The notes: generated from the letters alone by a model not told the origin. Shown: positions 1 through 9,864, numbered from the stretch's first letter. The stretch: DNA of 64,000 nt from Phycisphaera sp. (GCA_020639255.1 JACKGZ010000008.1:95981-159980), one strand, 5' to 3'. Translations and numbers: made by a program.

Positions 1-1
1 C

Positions 2-415
2 TTGCTCGATGATTCTCGAGACGCTTTCGTTCGCGAGATCGAATCCATGCGCGACCGCGGCATCATCGACAAGCACACCGCGAAGACCATCGCCAAACGT
101 GACGGCAAACGTGGGGTCGAACCAGAGGGCCTCGCGCACACTCGCATCAGCGAGACCGAGCACATCTTCGTCGGGCTCGAAAGGGCCGGCATGATCGCTC
201 ACTTCGCGTGCGGAGCGCCCTATACAAAGCTCGAATTCGTAGAGATTGTTCAGATCGAAACGCCCGTTCCAGATGGCGACCTCGCCTCGCCGGAAGGCCT
301 GCTCGTCCTTCCCTCACGAGAAAGCTCGCCGCCGACGCTCGTCGTCACCGACGAAGTGCACGGCACGGTGACGTTCTTTGCGATCACCGAGGGCGAGCCT
401 ACTTCAACGCCTTGA
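2..415 (+). CDS. C-terminal part of a choice-of-anchor-I-like secreted protein (5' end outside window)
   Basis: This is the 3' end of a longer gene. The reading frame is open from the first bases, so the TTG at position 2 is probably not the true start. The translated end contains GVEPEGLA, then HIFVGLERAG, then SPEGLLVLP and VVTDEVHGTVTFFAI. These match in order the conserved tail of choice-of-anchor I proteins (GVEPEG..., FVGLER.GG, GPEGL, LVVANEVSGTV), which are beta-propeller-like secreted proteins of unknown activity. The gene overlaps the convergent photolyase by 17 bases, so neither has its own terminator here. The family call rests on motif order only. Confidence 0.65.
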   Translation: MLDDSRDAFVREIESMRDRGIIDKHTAKTIAKRDGKRGVEPEGLAHTRISETEHIFVGLERAGMIAHFACGAPYTKLEFVEIVQIETPVPDGDLASPEGLLVLPSRESSPPTLVVTDEVHGTVTFFAITEGEPTSTP

Positions 416-1829
416 AGGCGTCGATCGCTCGTTGACGGCTCTGCGAGACATCGATGATGGGATCTGAGTAATCGAGCTTGGCACGTGCAAGGGGTGGCAG
501 CTGCGACGGATCGTGAATGTCCTTCGCATCCAAATCAGCGAGCTCGGGCACATACGCACGAATAAACTCGCCATCCGGATCGAACTTCTTTGATTGCGAG
601 TACGGGTTCATGATCCGAAAGTACGGCGCCGCGTCTGTACCCGTCGAAGCGGACCACTGCCACCCGCCGTTGTTGGCAGCGAGATCTCCATCGAGAAGAT
701 TCCGCATAAAGAACCGCTCGCCGAGTCGCCAGTCGATGAAGAGGTTCTTGGTAAGAAACATCGCAGTGACCATGCGCAGCCTGTTGTGCATCCATCCCGT
801 CTGCACGAGTTGACGCATCGCGGCATCAACGATCGGCACACCGGTGCGTCCCTCTTGCCAGGCGCGCAGATGCGCCTCGCTTTCGTTCCAACGGAGCCGC
901 TCGGATGAGAGATTGAACGCCCTGTGCATCGAGACGCGAGGGAACCCGACGAGGATGTGCTTATAGAACTCTCGCCACACGAGCTCGCTGATCCAGTGGA
1001 CGGCTCCAGGCGAACCCTTCTCGAGTTTGCCATCGTTCCACCGGACGGCCTCGTACACGCACCGACGCAGCGAGATCGCGCCACAAGCCAAATAGGGCGA
1101 CAGCACGCTCGTCGCGTCGATCGCCGGAAAGTCCCGCTCTTCCTTGTACGCATCGATGCGATCGTTCACAAAGGCTTTCAGTCGGCGATGCGCCTCTTTC
1201 TCGCCAGGTATCCAGCGGTCCGCGTGCACCGGCACGGCTTCGTAGAGTCGTATCACATCGGGGATCGCATCGGGCTCGCCGATCATCGCGGCAAGCTTGC
1301 GCGGCTTGGCGATCGGATTGACAGCTTCCGTGTCTCGCTCATATGCCTTGTACCACGCTCGCTTGAACGGCGAAAATACCGTGTAATACCTGCCCTCACC
1401 CGTGCGGATCGTGCCCGGCTTGAACACACACTGATCGGTGAACGCGTACACCTCGCCCACCTCGGACTCGAACCGTTCCTTCACCGCTTCGTCGCGGTCG
1501 GCTTCGTTGACTTCGTATTCCTCATTGAAGAACAGCGCGTCGCAGCCGGAGTCTTTGGCCAGCTTCACGATCTCCCCGGGCACGCCCTGGAACCGAGGCA
1601 CCGTCAGCACGCGAAGTGCGATGTTCATGGCTGAGAGCGCCGCTGAAAGCTCCTCAAGAGTCCGGCGCACGAATTCGACCTTCACCGGAGCCCAGTCGTG
1701 CTCCTGCCACTGCTCTTGCGTAATGACGTACACCGCGACCACGCCTTGGTCCGAACGGGCGCACGCTTCGGCGAGAGCCGGGTTGTCGTCCAGGCGAAGA
1801 TCGCTCCGAAACCAGACAAGTCCCCGCAC
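399..1829 (-). CDS. phr: Deoxyribodipyrimidine photolyase (cryptochrome/photolyase family)
   Basis: Light-dependent enzyme that reverses cyclobutane pyrimidine dimers using FAD and an antenna chromophore. The 476-residue length is typical of class I CPD photolyases. The N-terminal Rossmann domain starts GLVWFRSDLRLDDNPAL. The FAD-binding C-terminal half shows W.REFYKHI, TGVPIVDAAMRQL, TGWMHNRLRM, a run containing NNGGWQWSAS.GTDAAPYFRI, and NPYSQSKKFDPDGEFI. All are family hallmarks. The start lies 9 bases after the stop of the DCC-family gene, so the two are probably co-transcribed. CPD versus (6-4) specificity is not proven by sequence alone, but the motif set fits CPD class I. Confidence 0.93.
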   Translation of the reverse strand: MRGLVWFRSDLRLDDNPALAEACARSDQGVVAVYVITQEQWQEHDWAPVKVEFVRRTLEELSAALSAMNIALRVLTVPRFQGVPGEIVKLAKDSGCDALFFNEEYEVNEADRDEAVKERFESEVGEVYAFTDQCVFKPGTIRTGEGRYYTVFSPFKRAWYKAYERDTEAVNPIAKPRKLAAMIGEPDAIPDVIRLYEAVPVHADRWIPGEKEAHRRLKAFVNDRIDAYKEERDFPAIDATSVLSPYLACGAISLRRCVYEAVRWNDGKLEKGSPGAVHWISELVWREFYKHILVGFPRVSMHRAFNLSSERLRWNESEAHLRAWQEGRTGVPIVDAAMRQLVQTGWMHNRLRMVTAMFLTKNLFIDWRLGERFFMRNLLDGDLAANNGGWQWSASTGTDAAPYFRIMNPYSQSKKFDPDGEFIRAYVPELADLDAKDIHDPSQLPPLARAKLDYSDPIIDVSQSRQRAIDAFKALK

Positions 1830-1838
1830 GCAACGCTC

Positions 1839-2264
1839 CTAGTTGGCCTTGCACCGGCCCGAATGGCAATTATCGCCCCCACCGGCTCCTTTGCGTTGGA
1901 GCATGGGTCGCAGCTTTGCAAAGACACGATAGAGCGCATCAAACAACTGGCGCAGCACGGGCCATGCTGTAGGCGCAATAATCCAGCCCAGGCCGATCGC
2001 ACGGTACGCACGACGGAACACTTCAACACCCGTCACCAGATCGCCATCCGGCATCACCGCGTGGATCGATCCCATCAGCTCGTCCTGCGATTTCCCGTAG
2101 ATCGACGCATCAAACCCCGCCTCGGCGATATCTACGAAACGCAGCCGCTCTCGGCGGTCGCGTCGGCTCAGCCACGCCACCTCGCGTTTGCAGAGCGGAC
2201 AAGCGCCGTCGATCAGCAGCGTTAGCGGATAAGACCCTTGTTGTGCGGTGTCTTGGTGTCTCAC
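1839..2264 (-). CDS. DCC family thiol-disulfide oxidoreductase-like protein (DUF393)
   Basis: 141 residues beginning near TLLIDGACPLCKREVAWL, the DxxCPxC signature of DUF393/DCC proteins. These are predicted thioredoxin-like oxidoreductases with two active-site cysteines. Family features that follow are RLRFVDIAE, GSIHAVMPDG and VTGVEVFRRAYRAIG. The gene sits directly upstream of the photolyase on the same strand with a 9-base gap. DCC proteins are often found beside photolyase or stress genes, so a redox or DNA-damage stress role is plausible but inferred. Substrate unknown. Confidence 0.85.
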   Translation of the reverse strand: MRHQDTAQQGSYPLTLLIDGACPLCKREVAWLSRRDRRERLRFVDIAEAGFDASIYGKSQDELMGSIHAVMPDGDLVTGVEVFRRAYRAIGLGWIIAPTAWPVLRQLFDALYRVFAKLRPMLQRKGAGGGDNCHSGRCKAN

Positions 2265-2360
2265 AGAGCCTCATGATGCGTGCGTTCCAAGCCGCTCGTG
2301 CGTTCGTTGAATAGGGTGGCCTGGATTCAGCCAATGGCGAATGAAGGTCAACCCAGGTGC

Positions 2361-2951
2361 CTATTTCGCACGCAGGTAGCGTACACGGATGTACACCCAC
2401 CCGAGCATGGCCCCCACGAGGTCCGCGCAGAGGTCCAGAGCGGTGTTCATGTAGCCCCCCACGCCCGTGCTCGGGACCGCGAGCGTGACGAGGAATTCAA
2501 CGATCTCGTTGAACGCCCCGACCCCAAGCCCGGCCATGATGACCACGATCGCCAGCGAGATGGAGCTGCGGATCCGATCACCGAACGCCGCCGCGGTCAG
2601 GCAGTACATCACGAGCGTCGAGGCTCCAAAGCCCACGATATGCACGAGCTGGTCGTACCTGAAAATCGGCACCTTCTCAGACAACGGGACAAGCATGTAA
2701 TCGTACAGCCTGGCTTCACCGACCGGGATCCCTCCACCCGCAAAGTGCAGACCCGCCCAGACCGTGAGCGAGATCAGCGTGTCATCCGTGTACGACACCT
2801 TCCTCATCGAGACACCGATCAACGCCGTGAAGAAGATGATCACGCCGACGTAGATGATAAACTCGGTGTTGCCCCTGGCCAGAAACGACGCCCCGAAGCC
2901 GAGCACCATCAGCGACAGCACGACCAAGATGCCGATGTGAAGCTTCCGCAT
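2361..2951 (-). CDS. DUF2238-like integral membrane protein (YjdF-type)
   Basis: 196 residues with about five hydrophobic segments. The N-terminus starts LHIGILVVLSLMVLGFGASF, and the family-like core contains RYDQLVHIVGFG and a run ending GVGAFNEIVEFLV, then a conserved acidic NTALDLCADLVGAMLG near the C-terminus. These resemble the DUF2238/YjdF inner-membrane family of unknown function. The start is 2 bases after the pntB stop, so it is very likely the last gene of the pnt operon. No catalytic motif is recognised. Confidence 0.7.
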   Translation of the reverse strand: MRKLHIGILVVLSLMVLGFGASFLARGNTEFIIYVGVIIFFTALIGVSMRKVSYTDDTLISLTVWAGLHFAGGGIPVGEARLYDYMLVPLSEKVPIFRYDQLVHIVGFGASTLVMYCLTAAAFGDRIRSSISLAIVVIMAGLGVGAFNEIVEFLVTLAVPSTGVGGYMNTALDLCADLVGAMLGWVYIRVRYLRAK

Positions 2952-2953
2952 GG

Positions 2954-4323
2954 CTACGCCTGCTTGAACTCGGCAACGATCGCGGCCATAGATTTCTGAG
3001 CATCCCCGAACAGCATCCGTGTGTTCGGGCGATAGAACAGCGAGTTCTCCACGCCCGCAAAGCCGGAGCTCATCGATCGCTTCGACACGACCACCGTGCG
3101 GGCCTTGTCGACGTCCACGATCGGCATGCCAAAGAGCGGGCTCGACTGGTCCTCTCTCGCGTCCGGGTTCACGACGTCGTTGGCGCCGATCACGAGCGCG
3201 ACGTCCACGTTCTCCATCGTCGGGTTGACATCGCCCGGCTCGGCGAGCTGCTCGTACTCGACGCCCGCCTCGGCGAGCAGCACGTTCATATGCCCGGGCA
3301 TCCGGCCCGCGACCGGGTGGATCACGAATCGAACATCCGCGCCGTTCTCGATGAGCAGCTCGGCCAGTTCCTTCACGGCGTGCTGGGCCTGCGCCACGGC
3401 CATGCCGTAGCCAGGCACAATGATCACGCTCCGCGCGGCCTCGAGCAGCGCGTACGTGTCCGGGGCCGTGATGGGCTTGACCTCTCCGGCCGCTTTCGCC
3501 GTGCCACCTGTGGCGACCGTCGCACCGAAGCCCGCGAACAAGACATTACTGAGCGAACGGTTCATCGCCTTGCACATCGCGCCGGTCAGCATCAGGCCCG
3601 CCGCGCCGACGAGCGTGCCCGCGACGATGAGCACAGGACTCGCGAGTGCCAGCCCCGCAAACGCGGCAGCCACACCCGAGTATGAATTGAGCAGCGAGAC
3701 CACGACAGGCATGTCGCCGCCACCGATGCGGATCACGCTGAGAACACCGATCCAGACCGAGAGCACCGAGAGAACGACGAGCAATGCGCCGTGCGCGTCA
3801 TGAGGCACCGCAAAGCCCGCGATCACGAGCGTGGCCACAGCCGAAAGACCCGAGAGCGTGAGCTGAAACGGGAAGATGATCGGCTTTGTGTTGAGCTTCC
3901 CCGCCAGCTTCGCAAAGGCCACGATGCTGCCCGAAAATGCAACGCCGCCGATGATCACCGCCAGCGCCGCAGCGATGCGCCCCACAACCTCGACATCGCG
4001 TCCCGGGAGCAATTCGATGAGCCCGACCGCGAGCGAAGCGAGCCCGCCCGAGCCGTTGAAAAGCGCAACCATCTCGGGCATCGCTGTCATCTTGACGCGC
4101 ACCGCCGCGAACGCACCGATCACAGAACCCACCGCAACCGTGATCGCGATCGTGAGGTAGTCCACACCCGAGGCCGACACCGCGACGATCACCGCCAGGA
4201 TCATGCCCGCTGCGGAGATGAAGTTGCCTCGCTTGGCGCTGGCCTGCTTGCCCATGAGCTTGAGACCCACGAGGAACAGGACGCATGCGATGATCTCCAG
4301 CGCACCGCGGAGCGTCACATCGT

Positions 4324-4327
<4 letters not shown>
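2954..4327 (-). CDS. pntB: NAD(P) transhydrogenase subunit beta
   Basis: 457 residues from ATG at 4327. This start overlaps the pntAB stop by 4 bases (ATGA), whereas the open frame upstream is only antisense extension. The N-terminal half is a membrane domain of about eight helices; the C-terminal domain III binds NADP(H) (VIIVPGYGMAVAQAQH, VRFVIHPVAGRMPGHMNVLLAEAG, VALVIGANDVVNPDAR, MPIVDVDKA, SMSSGFAGVEN). With PntAA and PntAB it forms the proton-translocating enzyme that transfers hydride between NADH and NADP+, mainly supplying NADPH. Length is close to E. coli PntB. Confidence 0.95.
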
Positions 4328-4616
<289 letters not shown>

Positions 4617-4620
<4 letters not shown>

Positions 4621-5828
4621 CGTGCGCCTCCAACGGATGGGCTCTCGATCAGTTTCACAACCCGCTCGTCTCGGACGACGCCGCCGTGGGTCAGCAGCAC
4701 TCCGCTGAGTATCTCGTCGTTCGCCGGATCCCTGAGCTGTTTCGTGTCCGAGTCGATCACCCGCATCAGCAGCGAAACAAAGTTCGACGCCAGCACCTGG
4801 CTCGCGTCACGAGCAACACGCGAGGGTAGCAGCGGGTCGCCGATCACTGTCACCCCGGCGAACTCGATTTCCTCACCTGGCTTGGCCACCTCGACGTTCC
4901 CGCCGGTCGAGATCGCCGCATCGACGACCACAGAACCCGGCTTCATCGCGCGCACCATGTCCGCCGTCACGATGACGGGCGCCGGGCGACCGAAGATCTG
5001 AGCCGTTGTGACGATGACATCGGATTCGGCGCAGAGCTTCGTGAGCTGTTCGCGCTGCATGTCGAGCTGCGCTTCGGTGAGTTCCTTCGCGTAGCCGCCC
5101 GATGTCTCGCCCGTCTCGCCGAGATCGATCTTGGCAAACTTGGCTCCGAGCGATTCGACCTGCTCCTTTGCGGTCGGGCGGACGTCGTACGCCATCACGC
5201 GGGCACCGAGCCGAACCGCCGTGGCGATCGCCTGGAGCCCCGCTACGCCTGTGCCCACGACCAGCACCCTGGCCGGTTTGATCGTGCCGGCGGGCGTCGA
5301 CATCATCGGCAAAGCCTTCGTTAGCCTGCTCGCCGCGAGGACGACAGCCGCATAGCCCGCCAGGCTCGCCTGCGAGCTGAGCCCGTCCATCGACTGGGCG
5401 ATCGTGGTCCGCGGCACCAGCTCGAGCGCCAGCGACGTGACGCCCCGATCGGCCAGTTTGGCGATCCGATCCGGCCGTGCGAACGGATCGAGAAAACCGG
5501 CCACGATGACGCCAGGAGGTATCGAATCAACGAACGAATCCGACGGCATATTCACGCACAACGCGACATCCGCACCTGCCAGCAGTTCGGCCTCATCGCA
5601 GAGCAGCGCTCCGACTGCTTCGTACTCGTCATCGGCATGCCCGCAACCCAAACCCGAGCCTCGCGGGACGCGAACAGTCCACCCGGCCAGAACGAAGGCG
5701 CGAGCCGATTCCGGCGTCACGGGGACACGCCGATCCGTCGAATCCTTCGGCACGATCGCCGCGATCACGGGCATCCCGTGCTTGGGAACGCCGCCTTGCG
5801 TTTCGGCTACCGATTCTTGGTCTGCCAT
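4617..5828 (-). CDS. pntAA: NAD(P) transhydrogenase subunit alpha, NAD-binding part (PntAA)
   Basis: 403 residues from ATG at 5828 (MADQESV...); an in-frame ATG at 5876 would add 16 residues unlike the family. It belongs to the AlaDH/PNT family. The N-terminal domain has PKDSTDRRVPVTPES, and the Rossmann NAD site is RVLVVGTGVAGLQAIATAVRLGA followed by YDVRP. Domain I loop features are VIVTTAQIFGRPAPV and SVVVDAAISTGGNVE. It is the first gene of pntAA-pntAB-pntB plus a membrane protein. The soluble domain faces the cytoplasm and exchanges hydride with PntB domain III. Confidence 0.94.
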
Positions 5829-5962
5829 CCTGCACCCCAACTCACGGGGAGCGGCCACCCCGCCCCGACAACGCATAGATTACGAGCGTTGCAGGACGCG
5901 TGCATATTCCCACCCCGACAGGCGGTGCAGCCAATCCGGTCATTCTGGAAGCAACAGCAGGC

Positions 5963-7414
5963 TCAGCAGCCGGCGTTGTAATTGGCAACCCAGGCCGAGA
6001 AGTCGGCCGGTGTGCACGACCCGTCGCCGTTCTGGTCACACTCGGAAGCCTGTGCGTTAAACGCCGCTACCCAGGCGCTGAAGTCGGCCGGGCTCAGCAC
6101 GCCGTCGCCGTTGGTGTCGGCGACGCAGTCCACCGCCGACTCGAACGTGATGCGATCGATGTTGAACCGGTCTCCGTTAAACGTCGCATTCTGCAACCGC
6201 AGCGTCTGCACACCCGCTTGAAGTGTGATGGTAAATGGCACATCGACATAGGTCTGCCAGCCACCGGTGGCAGGGATGTTCACCGCGCCGGTCAAGTCTG
6301 TGCCGTCACGCTCGATGCGGAAAGCGCCGGCACCGGGATCAGAGGCGACACGCGCCACCGCGTTGTACTCGCCCGGCGTCTGCACATCGACGGTGTACTC
6401 CATCCAGTCGGCGGCGCAGATGTACCCGACGTTGAATCCACCGCTAGGGATCGCCTCGATATCGACATCAACACCCGTGCGGAACGCGCCGCCGTTGTTG
6501 TCGATGTCGCAATCGAAGTAGGCATCGCCCGGGTAGCCCTCATCGAACTCCTCGGCTTCGAGCACGCCCGGGAGCACCGCAGCCGTACCGCCAAACGGCG
6601 CCTGGACCCGCTGATACACGCGGATGTAATCGATCTGGAATTGCTGCGGGAACACAGAGGAACCGTTGGGATAGCCCGGCCAATTGCCACCGACGGCACA
6701 GTTCAGGAGCAGGTGGAACTGATGATCGAAGGGCGCGCGGTCATTATCAGGCGCGTTGCTCGACCACCAGTTTGCACGGCTCAGCGAGCGGTACAGGGTG
6801 CCATCGACATACCACCGCATCGTGTCGGGTTCCCACTCGATCGTGTAGGTGTGAAAGTCCGCGGAGAAATCGACGCCCGGGCTGTACGAACCGCCAGCGG
6901 AAGTGTTGTTCGGCCATTGCCCGCCAAAATGCAGCGTGCCGTGCACCGTGTTGGCGACGTTGATGGATTCCATGATGTCGATCTCGCCGCCGGCGGCCCA
7001 GCCCCCATATGGCGAGTTGGTCGGCAGCATCCAGAACGCGGGCCAGATGCCCTGCGTCGACGGGAGCTTCATGCGAGCCTCGATCTTGCCGTACTTGATG
7101 TCGAGATTGTTCTGCGTGCGGATGCGAGCCGAGGTGTAGTTGTACCCCATGTAGTTCTGCTGACGGGCGATAATATTGAGCGAGCCGCCCGAGACATTCA
7201 CGTTCGATGAGAGTGAGGTGTAATACTGGCTCTCGTTATTGCCCCACCCTGCGTTGCCGTAGTTCTGGCCGTTGCCGATCATGTATTCCCATATGTTCGT
7301 ATCGAGCTGGTCGCCCTCGAATTCGTCCTGAAAGACCATCTGATAGGGCGCCTGTGCAGCAGCCTGCATACCAAACAAAACACTAGCGATCAGCCCGACA
7401 GTTTGGCTCTTCAT
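5963..7414 (-). CDS. Secreted GH16 beta-glucanase (laminarinase-like) with CBM6-like and dockerin-like C-terminus
   Basis: 483 residues from ATG at 7414, preferred over the upstream in-frame start at 7438 because a GGAG sits just upstream. Order of parts: signal peptide (about 1-21), GH16 catalytic domain (about 25-285), CBM6-like domain (about 295-415), two dockerin-like calcium motifs (DTNGDGVLSPADFSAW, DQNGDGSCTPADFSAW) and a final NYNAGC. The GH16 catalytic signature is GEIDIMES, with E144 nucleophile, D146 and E149 acid/base; WPAFWMLP and WYVDG are also typical. Likely an endo-beta-1,3(4)-glucanase on laminarin-type glucan. It is divergent from the pseudopilin/lacI genes, and a LacI-like site lies at 7453-7465. 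Confidence 0.9.
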   Translation of the reverse strand: MKSQTVGLIASVLFGMQAAAQAPYQMVFQDEFEGDQLDTNIWEYMIGNGQNYGNAGWGNNESQYYTSLSSNVNVSGGSLNIIARQQNYMGYNYTSARIRTQNNLDIKYGKIEARMKLPSTQGIWPAFWMLPTNSPYGGWAAGGEIDIMESINVANTVHGTLHFGGQWPNNTSAGGSYSPGVDFSADFHTYTIEWEPDTMRWYVDGTLYRSLSRANWWSSNAPDNDRAPFDHQFHLLLNCAVGGNWPGYPNGSSVFPQQFQIDYIRVYQRVQAPFGGTAAVLPGVLEAEEFDEGYPGDAYFDCDIDNNGGAFRTGVDVDIEAIPSGGFNVGYICAADWMEYTVDVQTPGEYNAVARVASDPGAGAFRIERDGTDLTGAVNIPATGGWQTYVDVPFTITLQAGVQTLRLQNATFNGDRFNIDRITFESAVDCVADTNGDGVLSPADFSAWVAAFNAQASECDQNGDGSCTPADFSAWVANYNAGC

Positions 7415-7452
7415 TTGGGGCTCCGTATGCGGTTGCACTCGACCTCATTCAG

Positions 7453-7465
7453 TGTAATCGTTTCA
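7453..7465. promoter_or_regulatory. Candidate LacI-family operator upstream of the GH16 gene
   Basis: TGTAATCGTTTCA is a partly symmetric 13-mer that resembles the perfect palindrome at 7596-7608 in the same intergenic region. On the minus strand it reads TGAAACGATTACA, about 38 bases ahead of the GH16 start, where promoter elements would lie. LacI-family operators commonly have TG...CA ends with a CG near the centre. Binding by the neighbouring LacI protein is inferred. Confidence 0.4.
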
Positions 7466-7566
7466 TAGACCGTCCTGCAACACGGTTTCTCGGTTTCCGG
7501 TCCTGCGCCGTATTTTCGGCATCCACAGCGTCAGAATGCCCGGAAACTCACTTTTGCACATTCCGC

Positions 7567-7596
7567 TTGACAGGGCACTCACCTGTCCTTCACAAT
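7567..7596 (+). promoter_or_regulatory. Candidate sigma70-type promoter for the pseudopilin-lacI transcript
   Basis: TTGACA at 7567-7572 is followed after 18 bases by CACAAT at 7591-7596. The palindrome TGTAACTGTTACA starts on the last base of this -10 element. Transcription would start about 7603 and reach the pseudopilin ATG at 7638. Confidence 0.5.
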
Positions 7597-7608
7597 GTAA
7601 CTGTTACA
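7596..7608. promoter_or_regulatory. Palindromic operator TGTAACTGTTACA, probable LacI-family site
   Basis: A perfect 13-bp palindrome around a central T (TGTAAC-T-GTTACA). It overlaps the end of the -10 element and the expected transcription start of the + strand promoter, a position suited to repression. A lacI-family gene lies about 1.1 kb downstream, so autoregulation plus control of the divergent GH16 gene is the simple model. The assignment to that regulator is inference. Confidence 0.5.
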
Positions 7609-7637
7609 TCAACCCCGTACTCTCGGAGTGGACACAC

Positions 7638-8663
7638 ATGCATACCAGGCGGACCGGTCGCGGCAGTCACTCATGTCGACAACGGCATACGGCTTTCACG
7701 CTCATCGAGCTCCTCGTGGTCATCGCCATCATCGCCCTTCTGATCGGAATCCTCCTCCCCGCGCTCGCCAGCGCCAGGGACTCCGCCAGAGGGGCGATCT
7801 GTCTTACGAACCAGCGACAACTCGCGACCGCCATACTCACCTACTCGCTCGATTACAAGGAGCAGCTCCCGCCCAACATCTTCGGCAACCAATACCGCTT
7901 CGAGTCCGACGGCAAAATCGGGCTCCGCTGGTTCGACGACATCGTACTCGGCGAGTACATCCCAAATACCGACGATGACGACATCGATATCAACAACGCA
8001 AACGAACGCCCGACCGTCGGCGGCGGCGTCATGAAGTGCCCCAATCACCCCTCGGGTTCGCGCTCCTACTCGATGAACTACTGGGGATCGTCGGTCGTCG
8101 AAGGGGTCCGCACTTCGTTCACCTCGCAGGATTTCCGCTGGCTCAAGCCCGGCTCGCTCGACGCACTCGGCGGCACCGGCCTCGAAGGCCCCGGCAAGGG
8201 GTTCGACGCCGCCGTGAACTACGCATCAGACGTCATGATCATCGGCGAGTCCTGGGGCCTCTACGGCAAGCCCGACGGAGAGACCGGACAGATCGAGTAT
8301 TACACAGGCGAAACCATCGGCAGACGCGCCCTGCCCGGTGAACGATTCGGATCCAAGGAATACGACGCACCGGGTTCCGCGTCGTCGCTCTTCCCGCAGT
8401 TCCAGTTCGGTGCAGTGAACTGGGATAACACGGGCTCGATCGAGTATGAGCGCGACCCCGGCGCCTACATGCCGTGGTACCGCCATCCGAGGCGCACGAA
8501 CAAGTACCAGGACATCGACGGCGGAGCCTCGATGGCGTTTATGGACGGCAGCACCCGTGTCATCAAGGCCAAAGACACGTTCGACCCGGAAACCGGCGCC
8601 AGCACACTCAAGGTGCTCTGGAACCCGTTCGACAGCCGAGCAGAGCGCGATATCAGGAACTGA
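7638..8663 (+). CDS. Type II secretion-like pseudopilin (DUF1559/prepilin N-terminal methylation family)
   Basis: 341 residues from ATG at 7638; the longer open frame back to 7536 runs through the promoter. The prepilin peptidase/methylation motif HTAFTLIELLVVIAIIALL is followed by GILLPALASAR, the usual start of planctomycete pseudopilins. The C-terminal GGASMAFMDGSTR corresponds to the H-X9-DG type end. Such proteins are greatly expanded in Planctomycetota, and their exact role (surface filament or secretion pseudopilus) is unsettled. Its place between a GH16 enzyme and LacI suggests a surface role in glucan use. Confidence 0.85.
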   Translation: MHTRRTGRGSHSCRQRHTAFTLIELLVVIAIIALLIGILLPALASARDSARGAICLTNQRQLATAILTYSLDYKEQLPPNIFGNQYRFESDGKIGLRWFDDIVLGEYIPNTDDDDIDINNANERPTVGGGVMKCPNHPSGSRSYSMNYWGSSVVEGVRTSFTSQDFRWLKPGSLDALGGTGLEGPGKGFDAAVNYASDVMIIGESWGLYGKPDGETGQIEYYTGETIGRRALPGERFGSKEYDAPGSASSLFPQFQFGAVNWDNTGSIEYERDPGAYMPWYRHPRRTNKYQDIDGGASMAFMDGSTRVIKAKDTFDPETGASTLKVLWNPFDSRAERDIRN

Positions 8664-8697
8664 CTCCGAAGCAAACTCCGCTAGGGATGAGACACAC

Positions 8698-9795
8698 TTG
8701 AAGCAACGCCAGAACAAGAAGGCTTCCATCCGTGAACTCGCGCTCGAGCTGGGTGTCTCTACCGCGACCGTCTCTCGCGCGCTGAATAACAATCCTTCCG
8801 TTTCGGAAGAAACACGCACACGCGTTCTCGAGCTCGCAGATCAGGCCGGCTACATGCCGCGCGTCGGGCAGCGATTCCGCAATGTCGTCGGGCTCGTCTA
8901 CCCGTCGAATCCGGTGACACCCGAGTTCGGCAGCTTCGAGTCGGCCCTGCTTACGGGCGTAATGAAGGGCCTCGACGCCGATCGGTATGACCTGGCTCTG
9001 ATCGACATCCAACGCGATCGCGCCAAATCCGAGAGCTACACGCAGTTCTTCCGACGCAAGGGTGTCCGTGGCGTGATCATCCGCCCTGTCAGCCCCGAGC
9101 CGACGATCGCCGAAGCGATCGCCGACGAAGGCTTCCCGTGCGTCATGGTCGCCGACCGGTCAGATCACCCGAACATCGGCTTCATCTGCAGCGACTCGGG
9201 CCGAGATAGCTTCCGCGCGGTCGATCACCTCATCCATCTGGGGCACCGCCGAATCGGCTTGGTTTGCCACACTGTTCTTGATTCGGATCACCGCGACCGT
9301 GTCGAGGGCTATCGCCGAGCGCTTGCCGAGCACGGCATCGCACGCGATGAATCGATCGAACATTTCCTCCCGGCGAGCATGGAAGGCGGCGCGCAGGCCA
9401 TCGACAGGCTGCTCTCTCACGAGAACCCGCCAACGGCGATCTTTATTACGAACCCTGTCCCGACCGTGGGCGCACTCCACCGCTGCCTCGAGCTCGGCAT
9501 CCGTGTGCCCGACGATCTATCCATCGTTGGGTTCGACGATTCGGACGTCCGCTCACGCACCTACCCGAAATTCTCGGCGGTCTGCCAGAATGCCGAGCAG
9601 TTCGGCTACGACGCTGCACGCTGGCTCACACGCAGGCTCGAAGGCACCGAGACCGGCGTGATCCGCGTTCACCGCCCGACCACGCTGCAGTTCAACCGCT
9701 CGACCGGCCCGGCACCGGAACGCCCGATCCGGCTTGCCTCGAACCGCAGCGACGTGATCCGCGTCGAGTTCCCAAGCAGAAAGAACAAGACCTGA
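8698..9795 (+). CDS. LacI-family transcriptional regulator
   Basis: 365 residues. The start is set at TTG 8698, which follows an AGGGATGAG ribosome-binding sequence and puts the HTH at the N-terminus; the open frame further upstream overlaps the pseudopilin in another frame. HTH: SIRELALELGVSTATVSRAL, then VSEETRTRVLELADQAGYMPR, the hinge-helix region. The C-terminal periplasmic-binding-protein-like sensor domain includes GFICSDSGRDSFRAVDHLI, LGHRRIG and LSIVGFDDSD. It likely represses the neighbouring GH16 and pseudopilin promoters until an oligosaccharide binds; candidate operators are at 7453-7465 and 7596-7608. Confidence 0.92.
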   Translation: MKQRQNKKASIRELALELGVSTATVSRALNNNPSVSEETRTRVLELADQAGYMPRVGQRFRNVVGLVYPSNPVTPEFGSFESALLTGVMKGLDADRYDLALIDIQRDRAKSESYTQFFRRKGVRGVIIRPVSPEPTIAEAIADEGFPCVMVADRSDHPNIGFICSDSGRDSFRAVDHLIHLGHRRIGLVCHTVLDSDHRDRVEGYRRALAEHGIARDESIEHFLPASMEGGAQAIDRLLSHENPPTAIFITNPVPTVGALHRCLELGIRVPDDLSIVGFDDSDVRSRTYPKFSAVCQNAEQFGYDAARWLTRRLEGTETGVIRVHRPTTLQFNRSTGPAPERPIRLASNRSDVIRVEFPSRKNKT

Positions 9796-9864
9796 CCCAT
9801 CCGCGGGGGTGTGGGATCCCCTCACGGAGTATTTTGATTTGTGCACTTTCAAGGAGAGATAGAG

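Noticed and set aside
924..1634. 236-codon plus-strand frame opposite the photolyase
   Set aside because: Lies wholly antisense to a confident gene and has no recognisable motif; high GC makes long antisense frames common here.
5900..7210. 436-codon plus-strand frame opposite the GH16 gene
   Set aside because: Antisense shadow of the glucanase; no motif, and the GH16 domain order is unambiguous.
9796..9840. Hairpin-like GGGG...CCCC after the lacI gene
   Set aside because: Stem is broken and short, and the T-rich stretch is not directly adjacent; not enough for a terminator call.
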